Shown in pieces: positions 53,025 through 62,383 of a DNA stretch of 64,000 nucleotides. The notes beneath the pieces were generated by a model that saw nothing but the letters and a program-made list of their open reading frames with translations, made no database searches and was not told the DNA's origin. Positions within the stretch are counted from its first letter, which is position 1. Every line of letters starts with the position of its first letter. The stretch is from Mariniblastus fucicola (GTDB lineage: Bacteria > Planctomycetota > Planctomycetia > Pirellulales > Pirellulaceae). The translations under genes and the position numbers were made by a program. The stretch is taken from positions 4,154,001 to 4,218,000 of the forward strand of contig NZ_CP042912.1 of the NCBI RefSeq assembly GCF_008087665.1. Direction: 5' to 3'.

Positions 53025-53318
53025 AGGACAAGGCTTCCGAAATGGTGATGGAATAAAGTCGCAGATAATGACTCTGTGCTTGCCCACAACTCAGGACCGA
53101 AGTCGCGAAACAGGAGCAACACTTAAGAGATAATAATGAGCCACAGTTCAGCCCCAATGGGCAGATCGCGCCTGTTGGCTGGACTATCTGACACTCCGAG
53201 CTTTGGCCAATACCATGAAATCGGTTCCAGGCGAACACTTGCTTTTCCGAATGCAGCAAGTGTTAGTTTCGAGAATACTGCAGTGGAAGAGGAGCCCTGG
53301 CTCGCTTCGTTGCGAATG

Positions 53319-56066
53319 CTACTTGAATAGAACTTCAAGCTGAGACTTTGTTATTTCGTCGGCGGGATCGAAAGCATCACCGTTCATGTAGTTATGAATT
53401 GCGTTTCGCAAAGCTGCAGCCACGGGTCGTCGATCAAGATCTTTTTCGATGTCGAGCGTGCAAACAAAGAGCTTGCCGCGACCAATTTTTGCTTCCCACA
53501 GAATCGCTGGAAGCGCGTTGCGGTTGAACTTGTCGATGAACCTCATGATCGGAAGCGAACGCCCTTGGGCGACTTCAGTCATGTCGACCGATGTCGATTC
53601 TGACAACAGCTCCCACCACTGCCAATTCGTATGGCTGTCCGTCGGGAATCGATCGAAAACCGGATGATCGTTTTTGATGATGGTGCCGTGTGTCGGCGAC
53701 TGTTTCGGAAAGTGAAGCGGGCTCCAGAAAACCGGCACGAATCGACCGTCGATTGGATGACGAATTGATTCTCGCTGTGGCAAGAGAAGCACAGACTCAC
53801 CACGTTCCAATGCCTGCAACATCTCCGAACCGAGCTGATTGAAAACTTTGACCTCCTGAACCCGTTCTCGTTCACCAGGATACACCCAAACCGACCAGCG
53901 GTTTTCGAGGTCTCGTTCCGGACAAAGGACAGAAATTTCCAGCTGGCTTGGACGAGTTATCTTGCCAAGAGCAAATTCGATTTGGCCAATGTCAATCGCA
54001 TTGCCGATAGCAATGTCCACGCCTGACCACTGCTTTTGAAACAGTGTTTCGTCTTGCCGCTTGATGATGCACATCCAGTCCGTGTCCTGCATCGGCTTTG
54101 CACCAAAATGCCCAACCTGAACTTTCGCACGCAAGGTCTCCGACGCAGTAAAGCTACGTTTCTCGAGCCGTAACAACGGAACACTGACGCTGCAAAAGTC
54201 ACGGAACGTTTCAGGTTCTACCAGTCCTTTCGAATCCCAGAACGCATCCAGAATCCCAACGGTTGCCGTGCCCTGGCCAGAGAAATCCTGCAGACTGAGC
54301 AACTGAAATCCATCCTGGCCGGGAGTGCGGATCGCTCGTTCAATCTCTTCCTTGTAAAGCGTTAACGCAAGCTTTCCAGAATTGTGTGTCGCAAGTTTGG
54401 CGTCAGACACCCGGCCTTGCGATTCAAGATTCGCTTGAATGGCTTCCAGAGCCAACGGCCGAAGGTTGCCATCGTACTTTCCAATCTCTTCAAGGTTCGG
54501 GAACACAGAATACTGGCCAATTTCGTGACTGATCAACGGCTGCGAAACGGGAGAGACTCCGGCATTGAAATCGCCAACAGTCTCTGGCGCGTTCTGATTA
54601 AAAAATCCCTGGCCTCGCACCCAACCGGACTCCGTTCGCTGCGAAACGAAGAACTGGTCCTGTGGCCCCGGAACTCTACCCCGTCTTGAAAACGAAAACG
54701 AAGTGCTGGTCATCAGGATGTGTTCCGCTTTGGTTCGAAAGCCTGACAACATCTGATCCATCAGTTTGAAATCACCTTTAAGCTCGTTCCCCAAACTAAA
54801 AAACATAAACGACGGATGATGGGAATAGCTGTGAAAGATGCGTTCGCCTTCCGTTTGAAAAAAGCGATTGACTTGCGGGTCCTGTCCCATTTGGTTGGTC
54901 CAGCAAGGCAGTTCGACCTGCAAGTAAATGCCCAACCGATCTGCCGCAGCGAAGGCGGCTTCGGGCGGACACCATGAGTGAAACCGAACGTGATTCAGGC
55001 CATAAGACTTCGCGACTTTGAATTGCCTGGTCCACGACTCCACGTCGGTCGGCGGGTACCCTGTTTTTGGAAAGATGCAGCAGTCCAGCGTGCCGCGCAT
55101 AAAGCTTCGTCGTCCGTTGATCAGGATTTGCGAGTCTTCAACAGCGAGCTTTCGAAAGCCAGTCGTCACGGCGACTTGTTGCGCGTCCAATTCGCAAACG
55201 ACTTCGTACAAGTGTGGTGAAAATTCAGACCAGAGCTGCAAATCCTTCGCAGGAACCTCGACGTTGACGGTTTGACGCCCCGCAGGAATCTCCCGGCTCA
55301 AATCGATCTGTGTCTCAGACTTTGACGATTGCGTTGAACGCACTTTCACGGACAACGGCAGCGACACCGTTTCGCCAGTTCGATTGTCGACCTCAACGGA
55401 GACTCGAATGGCATTTCCTACCGGAGTGGGCGTCACACTCAATCGCTCAATCGATACCGAGGGCTTGGCACTGAGCTGTATTTTACCGATCAACCCGTTC
55501 CAAATCGTTTGGGTTTCCTCAGTGTAAGCATGGCTAAGAGTGCCCATCGGAACTTGCTCGCGATTGTCGACACGCACAACGATCTGGTTCTTTCCAGCGC
55601 GTAGAACATTGGCAGCCGAAAACTGATGAGCAGTCGACAGCGACGATTGCGTCCCGAGGCACACGCCGTTGACCCACACTTTTGACTCCCACAAAACACG
55701 CTCCAGAGTCAGCGTGGCATCGCGATCGGTGAAGGTTTCGGGCAGTTCAAACTCTCGCTGATACCACGCCGCACCCAGATAGCTTCGACGTTGATGCAGA
55801 TGCTGATAGGCTTTCGGCAGCCGAACGATCTCCGCATCCAACGGCTTTCCCAATCCAGCTTCCGTGCAAATTCCAGGCAGTTCAATTTCCGTTCCGGTGA
55901 ACCCGTCGAACCACTGCTCCTGTTCGCCACGGTCGTCGGGATCTAACTTGACGGACCAACGCCCCGCCAAATCGATGGGATCCACAGGCTCACTGGCCGC
56001 CAAAATCAGCGGCAGCCAACTCAACGCGATGACTGCGAGAACGAGTTCAACGATGCGGGATTTCAT
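53319..56066 (-). CDS. Glycoside hydrolase family 2 protein, secreted
   Basis: The 915-residue product has a signal peptide (1-24), a sugar-binding jelly-roll domain (about 30-200), a beta-sandwich domain (205-310) and a TIM barrel (about 315-620). The acid/base Glu428 is in SLGNELK, and the likely nucleophile Glu is in LISHEIGQY (near 535). A C-terminal beta domain and a ThuA/GATase-like part follow. GH2 enzymes act as beta-galactosidases, beta-glucuronidases or beta-mannosidases; the exact substrate is not readable. It overlaps the sugar porter gene by four bases, indicating linked uptake and degradation of an oligosaccharide. Confidence 0.9.
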   Translation of the reverse strand: MKSRIVELVLAVIALSWLPLILAASEPVDPIDLAGRWSVKLDPDDRGEQEQWFDGFTGTEIELPGICTEAGLGKPLDAEIVRLPKAYQHLHQRRSYLGAAWYQREFELPETFTDRDATLTLERVLWESKVWVNGVCLGTQSSLSTAHQFSAANVLRAGKNQIVVRVDNREQVPMGTLSHAYTEETQTIWNGLIGKIQLSAKPSVSIERLSVTPTPVGNAIRVSVEVDNRTGETVSLPLSVKVRSTQSSKSETQIDLSREIPAGRQTVNVEVPAKDLQLWSEFSPHLYEVVCELDAQQVAVTTGFRKLAVEDSQILINGRRSFMRGTLDCCIFPKTGYPPTDVESWTRQFKVAKSYGLNHVRFHSWCPPEAAFAAADRLGIYLQVELPCWTNQMGQDPQVNRFFQTEGERIFHSYSHHPSFMFFSLGNELKGDFKLMDQMLSGFRTKAEHILMTSTSFSFSRRGRVPGPQDQFFVSQRTESGWVRGQGFFNQNAPETVGDFNAGVSPVSQPLISHEIGQYSVFPNLEEIGKYDGNLRPLALEAIQANLESQGRVSDAKLATHNSGKLALTLYKEEIERAIRTPGQDGFQLLSLQDFSGQGTATVGILDAFWDSKGLVEPETFRDFCSVSVPLLRLEKRSFTASETLRAKVQVGHFGAKPMQDTDWMCIIKRQDETLFQKQWSGVDIAIGNAIDIGQIEFALGKITRPSQLEISVLCPERDLENRWSVWVYPGERERVQEVKVFNQLGSEMLQALERGESVLLLPQRESIRHPIDGRFVPVFWSPLHFPKQSPTHGTIIKNDHPVFDRFPTDSHTNWQWWELLSESTSVDMTEVAQGRSLPIMRFIDKFNRNALPAILWEAKIGRGKLFVCTLDIEKDLDRRPVAAALRNAIHNYMNGDAFDPADEITKSQLEVLFK

Positions 56067-57442
56067 AATTCCAACTTTGCCTCCAGCATTTCAAGCGACT
56101 TTCCTTTCGTCTCCGGCAGCACGAAAAACATCAGGACCGCACCTGTCAGGCAGATCGCACTGTAGAGCCAAAACGTACTGGCGATTCCCATCGCTACGCT
56201 CATTGGTTTAAACGTGATTGTGAGCAGAAAACATGCGACCCAAAGCGCTGACACGCTCCAGCTCAACATTTGACTTCGATGTTCAATCGGAAACAGTTCC
56301 GAAAGTAGAACCCAGGTGATGGGCGCCAACGTCGCTGCGTAAATGGAGATTGAAACTAAAAGAAGCAGCAGAAAAATGACGCCAGCCTGCTGGCTGAAAA
56401 ACAGGAAACCCAAAATGGAAAACGCAACGAACAAGCCCATCGCTCCGCCAATCATCAAGGTCCGCCTGCCGATTCGGTCCACCCAACGCATCGCCAATAT
56501 CGTGAACAGCAGATTTACAGTTCCCGTTAAAACGATACTGAACATCAACTCGCCGAGCGCGAAATTGGCCGCTTGAAAAATTTCATCCGCGTAATTGAAC
56601 ACAATATTGATACCGCACCACTGCTGAAAGACAGCCAAAAATACGCCCAACCACAATCTCGCACGATGGACAGGGCGTTGGTCAATTTTGACGCTGGACC
56701 GTTGGTCGAAAATGTTTGAAATTTCCTGCAGCGTAGCATGTGCATCACGGCCAACAAGTTTGTTCAGAATCGACTCCGCTTGTTCCTTGCGACCATTCAT
56801 GTAGAGCCATCGAGGAGATTTTGGAAGCATGAAGCCCAGCCCAAACAGCAGCACGGCGGGCACCGATTCCGCTGCGAACATCCACCGCCACCCTGCTTGC
56901 CCAGCCCACGTTTTACCGACCGCTGCATCCGTGTATTCGATTGGAACGGGCGAAGATTGATAGATGCACAGGTTGACGATCTGAGCCAGAAGAATGCCAA
57001 CCACAATCGCCAATTGGTACACCGCGACCAGTGAACCCCGGTGTCGCGCCGGAGAAATCTCGGCGATGTAGAGTGGTGAAATTCCAGACGCGATGCCAAT
57101 CCCGATTCCCCCGAAAACTCTCGAGCTTACAAAGCTCCAATACTCTCCGCTGACCGCGGTCCAAAGCGATGACGAAAGAAAAACTAACCCGGCAACAACC
57201 AGCAAGTTCCTCCGCCCCCAACGCTGTGCAAGTTTTCCGGAACTCAATGCTCCCAACAAACATCCAACCAACGCGGAGCTGACCGCAAAACCGGATGCCC
57301 AAGCTTGCTCGGAACCCGACAGTCCGAAGTACGGTTCGTAGAAGGGCTTTGCACCCGAGATCACGACCCAGTCGTAGCCGAATAGCAACCCACCAAGCGA
57401 CGCGATCGCAGTGCATTGCAGCACGTAGGGCAGGTTACTCAA
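56063..57442 (-). CDS. Sugar porter, major facilitator superfamily
   Basis: The 459-residue product has twelve predicted membrane helices and the sugar porter signatures GGLLFGYDWVVISGAKPFY in helix 1 and LPKSPRWLYMNGRKEQAE after helix 6. WVDRIGRRTLMIGG lies after helix 8 and VLPETKGKSLEML after helix 12. This family imports hexoses, pentoses or small oligosaccharides by proton or sodium symport. It is the first gene of a unit with the GH2 hydrolase and is transcribed away from the AraC-type regulator, which probably controls it. Confidence 0.94.
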   Translation of the reverse strand: MSNLPYVLQCTAIASLGGLLFGYDWVVISGAKPFYEPYFGLSGSEQAWASGFAVSSALVGCLLGALSSGKLAQRWGRRNLLVVAGLVFLSSSLWTAVSGEYWSFVSSRVFGGIGIGIASGISPLYIAEISPARHRGSLVAVYQLAIVVGILLAQIVNLCIYQSSPVPIEYTDAAVGKTWAGQAGWRWMFAAESVPAVLLFGLGFMLPKSPRWLYMNGRKEQAESILNKLVGRDAHATLQEISNIFDQRSSVKIDQRPVHRARLWLGVFLAVFQQWCGINIVFNYADEIFQAANFALGELMFSIVLTGTVNLLFTILAMRWVDRIGRRTLMIGGAMGLFVAFSILGFLFFSQQAGVIFLLLLLVSISIYAATLAPITWVLLSELFPIEHRSQMLSWSVSALWVACFLLTITFKPMSVAMGIASTFWLYSAICLTGAVLMFFVLPETKGKSLEMLEAKLEL

Positions 57443-57784
57443 AACGCTTGTCCCGGCTTTGTTCGCGTTTGCCCTGTTCGCGTTTTATCACAGAAACCTA
57501 TCCCATTTCGATGTTGTCGCCGCACACTAAACGACCTGAAAGCGAAGTCAGCTCGCCAGAACCGGGGATTTCCGGCTGCCGGCTGACTTGAATAAGCGAC
57601 TATTTGATCTGAAAAAACTGTCGGGCAAATGTACTTAAACCGCCCAATGATGGATTATCTTCTTCTTATTGACCTGATCCCGAACACTATGAATAAAATT
57701 CGGGTGCAGATTTCCCGCTACCAAATCGTCCTATTTTAATGTGCGGATCCGCCCAACGGGCACGCAGAGCGAAAAGAGATTCAA
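57443..57784. other. 342-bp divergent control region, MFS and AraC genes
   Basis: No gene is seen. The perfect 10-bp palindrome GCGGATCCGC (57742-57751) and the adjacent hairpin GCCC-AAC-GGGC (57751-57761) lie just before the AraC start and may shape its leader. No sigma-54 site with correct spacing was found in either direction. Promoters for both genes should lie in the AT-rich part, 57590-57740. Confidence 0.45.
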
Positions 57785-58663
57785 TTGCGAGTTCGAGAAG
57801 GTTTTCCGAATCAGCGTCTGGTCGTTTTGCCGGCCAACATCATTCAGCGATGCCGCCAGTTGCCTCTGGTGAGTCAGCTTTACGTGACGGATATCGGGGC
57901 GTATCCGACGGCTCCATTTCACTATGTGAAAAGAGAACAAGGCATCTCTCAGGTGGTAGTTATCGGCTGCCTTTCCGGGCTTGGCGAAGTAGAGATCGAA
58001 GGGGAGTCGCATCGTGTGCTGCCTGGTCATGTGCTACTGATTCCGCCCAACACGCCTCACATCTATAAAGCTGACCCAGTCGATCCGTGGTCAATTTTCT
58101 GGATCCATTTCGGCGGTCTGCAAATTGACGCCAGTTTGCAAACGCTGAACGTCAACCGTCAACGTCCGCTCGTTTTCGTGCCGGATATCGGCAAAGTCAA
58201 AGCGACTTTCGAAGACGTTTACGCGTGCCTGAATTATCACTATAGCGACAGTGGACTACAGGCAATGTCCGCGGAGTTGCTTCGACTGCTCAGCCACATT
58301 CGATTGCTGCGCGGTCGCAGTGAGCCTCGTCATCAATCGGCAGATGCCAAAATTGTGGAAACGATAGAGTTCATGGCCGAGCACTTGAATATGCCGATCA
58401 AGCTTAAAGACCTTGCCGCGCATTCGGGTCATTCGGTCAGCTACTTTAGCAAGTTGTTCAAGCTTCGAACGGGTCAGTCGCCACAGAACTATTTCATTCA
58501 GCTAAAAGTTCAAAAGGCGTGTCAACTTCTCGACGATACGGATATGTCGATTCTTGAAATTTCGGCACAGCTCGGATACGAAGACCCATACTATTTCAGT
58601 CGGCTATTCAAAAAAATCCAGGGCCACTCTCCGGCGAACTACCGGAAGATGATCAAAGGTTAG
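57785..58663 (+). CDS. AraC-family regulator with cupin domain
   Basis: The 292-residue product has an N-terminal AraC cupin-type ligand domain (about 25-160) with GCLSGLGEVEIEGESHRVLP and HVLLIPPNTPHIYKADP. The C-terminal double helix-turn-helix (about 195-290) contains MPIKLKDLAAHSGHSVSYFS, KLFKLRTGQSP and ISAQLGYEDPYYFSRLFKKI. The start is TTG, the only start near a purine-rich AAAAGAGA. A frame starting at ATG 57739 is in another frame and is not coding. It probably responds to a sugar and activates the divergent porter-GH2 unit. Confidence 0.92.
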   Translation: MRVREGFPNQRLVVLPANIIQRCRQLPLVSQLYVTDIGAYPTAPFHYVKREQGISQVVVIGCLSGLGEVEIEGESHRVLPGHVLLIPPNTPHIYKADPVDPWSIFWIHFGGLQIDASLQTLNVNRQRPLVFVPDIGKVKATFEDVYACLNYHYSDSGLQAMSAELLRLLSHIRLLRGRSEPRHQSADAKIVETIEFMAEHLNMPIKLKDLAAHSGHSVSYFSKLFKLRTGQSPQNYFIQLKVQKACQLLDDTDMSILEISAQLGYEDPYYFSRLFKKIQGHSPANYRKMIKG

Positions 58664-59022
58664 GACTTACCGTTCCCGACAACGGCTGACCTCGAAAGGC
58701 ACCGGTTTCATCGCGTTCCATTCGATCGCCCAACGTGACTTCGGTCGATTTCTCGCGCTGAAGAGCCGATTAAAGAGCCGATAGGCCTCCAGTGCTCATG
58801 ACGAGATTCACGACGCGGCTGAAGTAAAATGTGCCGCAGCGTGCGCCAATTTGATGCGCGAATCGCGAAGCCGTTCAAAGCAAATACTGCTACGATTTGA
58901 TTCGCCCCAAAACCGATAGAGACTCGGTCATTCACAGGGCGCCGAGAGCCGTAATGTCGTTGCCGATCGCTCTTCTTGCGTCAAACGACTTAATATCAAC
59001 TCAATCATCGAGCTTCCAGAAC
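58664..59022 (+). other. 359-bp region before the second sulfatase
   Basis: No gene, terminator or strong promoter is visible. A direct repeat of AGAGCCGAT occurs near 58757-58783. A reading frame from 58897 adds 42 residues to the sulfatase but lacks signal-peptide character, so the later ATG is used. Confidence 0.4.
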
Positions 59023-61452
59023 ATGAAAATTTGGCCCCAACGAATCTTGCTGCTTGTTCTCTGTGTGTTGCTGTTCGCACCAGTTTCGACCGGCGCAACC
59101 AACGTGGGAAACGGCAAGCCGAACATCATCCTGGTCATGGCAGACGATCAGGGCTGGGGCGACACGGGCTACAACGGTCACCCTTTTGTGCAAACACCAA
59201 CGCTTGATTCGATGGCAGACAATGCTTTCGTGCTGGATCGTTTTTACGCGGCGGCTCCAGTGTGCTCTCCCACCCGAGCTTCGGTCATGACGGGCCGAGC
59301 TCCTGTCAGAACCAAAGTCACCAACCACGGACGGTACATGCGTCCTCACGAACAAACGCTTGGCGAGACTTTGAAAGCTGCCGGTTACGTGACGGGCTTT
59401 TTCGGCAAGTTTCATTTGGGTTCGGGGCAGCGTGATTCGCCTTGCAATCCAACCGGCATGGGATTTGACGAATGGTCGATGGGATTGAACTTTTTTGACA
59501 ATGATCCGTTCCTGAGTCGAAATGGAAAGATCGAACATCGGAAAGGGAAGGGCTCCGTGCTGGCGGTCGACGACACGATCGAGTTTCTTAACAAGCACAA
59601 GCATGGAGAGCATCCGCTGTTTGCCGTGGTCTGGTTTCCGTCACCGCATGATCCGCACCAGGAAGTTCCGGACGGTGAGTCACTTTACGATGGCAAGAAG
59701 CACGCGGGATACTATCGGGAAATCACGTTGCTCGATCAGCAACTTGGACGATTGCGTGCGGAACTGAAAAAGAATGGAATCTCCGAGAACACGATTCTCT
59801 GGTACTGCAGCGACAACGGTGGACTCGTTGAAGAAACTTCTGGCGGACGCGGCAGAAAAGGAAGCATCTACGATGGCGGTCTACGCGTACCTTCCATCAT
59901 CGAGTGGCCTGCCCGAAAACTAAAAGGAAGATCGGAGGTTCCGGCATGGACATGTGACATCTATCCGACCGTGTTGGCGATGGCAGGCGTTGAGCACGAC
60001 GCTCCTCACCCGCTCGACGGAATTGACATCAGCAACATCTTGTTCGACAACGCCACGACGCGAGAAAAACCGATGGGTTTTTGGCACAAGTTGCAGGACG
60101 GGCAAACGACCTGGAACGACCGAATTCTAAAATCCGTGATGGAAAAGCAGAAAGCAAACGCACCGTTGCCTCACAACGAGCATCGCATTCGCAAAGACGT
60201 CGATGAGTTCCCTCAGTTTGCTGAAGATACTTCCAAAGGTCATGCTGCGTGGATCGCATGGCCGTGGAAGCTCCATCGAATCAATGGCAACACGTTTGAG
60301 CTGTACAACCTGACCGACGATCCGAACGAGGCCACTGACCTTTCCGCCGAACCCGCACATCAAGACCGTCTGGTCGATTTGAAAGCGGAGCTGAACACCT
60401 GGATGAGGTCTGTGATTGGCAGCCTCAACGGGCATGACTATGTGAACGTCGGCGCCGACGCGTCCCGTGAAATTGAACCGTTCATCGCCGACTACAGTAC
60501 GTTGGCTTTCTACCCAAAACGTTGGAAGGAAGCGGGCATCGACTTTGAGATGTTGGCGTGGGAAGGCGAAGATGTCGTTCTCCTGACAAAGAAGGGTGAA
60601 TACGACGCTGCGGAAATAACAGCTTTCGTCAAACGCCTCGATGATGGCTGGACGTGCTATGCAGAGCTAGTCGGTCGAAAGCCTCGTCGATTCAAAACGA
60701 TCAACGACAAAGCAGTGATATGCGCACTCCCAAAATCAGACCTTTCTTGTGGATACGGCTGTGGGTTTGTCGGCGCAACCGGGATCGAAGCTTCCGCTTT
60801 CTATCGCGTTGACTTGCCGAACTTTCGCAAAAACCCGAACAGTTTCCAGGACTACTATTTCTACGAAATGGGCCGCAATTACTTCGTGTTTGGAGACCGG
60901 CATTCGCTGTTTACAACCGGGTACGCGGTGTTTATGCGTTACGTTTGCATGGATCGACTTGAGCTCGATGGTCGCAATTCTCAGACTCGTCGAACGATTG
61001 AAAGTTGCGAGGTGATCTACGCGAATTCCGACATCAAGTTCTTCGACGCGTTCACCAATCTGGGATCTGGCGAAAAGAGCAATCGACTCAAGGATACAGC
61101 CGGACGGGCCATCAGTCCGAGCGACCAGCCTGTCATGTACGCGACCGCGATGTTGAAATTGCGGCGCGATTTCGGTGGTGACGAATGGGTCAAAACGTTC
61201 TATCACACGCTTCGCAAATGCCGACGGTCGAAAGCCACCGACATCAAGTCGGCCAAAACCCAAGCCTTCAACTGGCTGGTATGTGCCTCCGTCGCCGCAA
61301 AAAAGGATCTCACATTTATCTTTGCCGATCGTTGGCGAATGCCAATGACCGCGAATCAACGCAGCATCATGAAGGAACAGGATTGGTCAGCAGCAGACCC
61401 GGCAGTTGCTGAACTTGTGGCTGACCTGATTGCCGACAAACCTCTTGATTAA
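59023..61452 (+). CDS. Sulfatase with C-terminal gluzincin-like domain
   Basis: The 809-residue product starts at ATG 59023 with a signal peptide (1-25). The sulfatase domain (about 30-475) has metal ligands in NIILVMADDQGWGDTGYNG, the formylglycine site CSPTR (Cys81-Arg85) and WYCSDNGG. The remaining 330 residues are not sulfatase. They include YYFYEMGRNYF (611-621) and a tail of the form AFNWLVCASVAAKKDLTFIF, then ADRWRMPMT. This layout resembles gluzincin peptidases (HExxH ... W.P), but the zinc histidines are replaced by Tyr614 and Arg618. It is probably a binding domain derived from a peptidase. The gene is 56 bases before a GATase1-like gene. Confidence 0.9.
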   Translation: MKIWPQRILLLVLCVLLFAPVSTGATNVGNGKPNIILVMADDQGWGDTGYNGHPFVQTPTLDSMADNAFVLDRFYAAAPVCSPTRASVMTGRAPVRTKVTNHGRYMRPHEQTLGETLKAAGYVTGFFGKFHLGSGQRDSPCNPTGMGFDEWSMGLNFFDNDPFLSRNGKIEHRKGKGSVLAVDDTIEFLNKHKHGEHPLFAVVWFPSPHDPHQEVPDGESLYDGKKHAGYYREITLLDQQLGRLRAELKKNGISENTILWYCSDNGGLVEETSGGRGRKGSIYDGGLRVPSIIEWPARKLKGRSEVPAWTCDIYPTVLAMAGVEHDAPHPLDGIDISNILFDNATTREKPMGFWHKLQDGQTTWNDRILKSVMEKQKANAPLPHNEHRIRKDVDEFPQFAEDTSKGHAAWIAWPWKLHRINGNTFELYNLTDDPNEATDLSAEPAHQDRLVDLKAELNTWMRSVIGSLNGHDYVNVGADASREIEPFIADYSTLAFYPKRWKEAGIDFEMLAWEGEDVVLLTKKGEYDAAEITAFVKRLDDGWTCYAELVGRKPRRFKTINDKAVICALPKSDLSCGYGCGFVGATGIEASAFYRVDLPNFRKNPNSFQDYYFYEMGRNYFVFGDRHSLFTTGYAVFMRYVCMDRLELDGRNSQTRRTIESCEVIYANSDIKFFDAFTNLGSGEKSNRLKDTAGRAISPSDQPVMYATAMLKLRRDFGGDEWVKTFYHTLRKCRRSKATDIKSAKTQAFNWLVCASVAAKKDLTFIFADRWRMPMTANQRSIMKEQDWSAADPAVAELVADLIADKPLD

Positions 61453-61507
61453 CCTCGAAACGCCGCCTGGCAGGTGGACCTATCCAACACACAGCGCGAA
61501 AGAATCA

Positions 61508-62296
61508 ATGACGAAGAAAATCTGGCATGTCGGAAATTGGTGCATCCACACGGGCAACGAGTATATCGAATCTCCGTTTCTCTCTGCGAAGAAGAACGTT
61601 GAAGTGCTCAACTACGGCCGTCCGATCGTTGAAGCTGTACAGACGATCGAAGGAGCAGAAGTCGTCAGCCAACCATCATGGGAACTTTATAAGTTGTCCC
61701 CCGAGGAATTTGAGTCCCGTCTCGACTGGGCGACCACGATCATTTTTGGCGACGTGGAAACGAAGTGCATGATGCTGCATCCAGATTTCTTCAACCGGGC
61801 CAGGTGGGAAACCGGATACGTAACTTTTCCTGATCGGTTTAACGTTCTGCGACGCTGGATCGATGCCGGCGGTCACTTTCACATGAATGGAGGCTGGTAT
61901 TCGTTTTCAGGTCAGCTTGGGAAAGGTGGCTGGGGGCGAAGCCTTCTCGCAGACGTCTTGCCCGTTGAATGCCTTCAGACAGACGACCTGTTCGAATCGA
62001 CCGAAAGTTTTCCAATCCAGGTCAATCAGCCAAATCATCCGGCGTTGGCTGGCATTGACTTTAGCACATTGCCTCCGTTGCTGGGATTCAATGAGACGCG
62101 ACCGCGTGAAGGTTGCGAAACGATCGTCGATATCCAGTTCGCCGGGAAGTGGTATCCACTTTTTGCATCGATGAATGTTGGAAGCGGGCGGGTCACCGCA
62201 TGGACCACCGGCGCGAGTCCGCATTGGGGAATCAATTTTGTGAAATGGCCGCAGTACAATCAGTTCTGGAAACAGGTTTTTGCTGCAGAGTACTGA
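61508..62296 (+). CDS. GATase1-like protein (PF07090 type)
   Basis: The ATG at 61508 (MTKKIWHVGNWCIHTGNEYI) is chosen; an earlier frame start at 61430 overlaps the sulfatase. The 262-residue product has an alpha/beta class I glutamine amidotransferase-like fold, with TIIFGDVETKCMMLHPDFF, GGHFHMNGGWYSFSGQLGKG and WTTGASPHWGINFVKWPQYN. Members of this group lack a clear catalytic Cys-His-Glu triad, and none is evident here. They are often encoded beside sulfatases and glycoside hydrolases in planctomycetes. No signal peptide is seen, so it may act in the cytoplasm; the function is unknown. Confidence 0.82.
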   Translation: MTKKIWHVGNWCIHTGNEYIESPFLSAKKNVEVLNYGRPIVEAVQTIEGAEVVSQPSWELYKLSPEEFESRLDWATTIIFGDVETKCMMLHPDFFNRARWETGYVTFPDRFNVLRRWIDAGGHFHMNGGWYSFSGQLGKGGWGRSLLADVLPVECLQTDDLFESTESFPIQVNQPNHPALAGIDFSTLPPLLGFNETRPREGCETIVDIQFAGKWYPLFASMNVGSGRVTAWTTGASPHWGINFVKWPQYNQFWKQVFAAEY

Positions 62297-62383
62297 TTGA
62301 TTGCGCTGTATTCGGCGAACTGAACTTGTTGAGCAAACAGATATCACTGTTGCGGATGGTCACGGACTTTCAGTTTTTTGACG

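Noticed and set aside
57739-58068. ATG-started frame at the beginning of the AraC gene
   Set aside because: It is in a different frame from the clear AraC/cupin protein and lacks any recognisable sequence.
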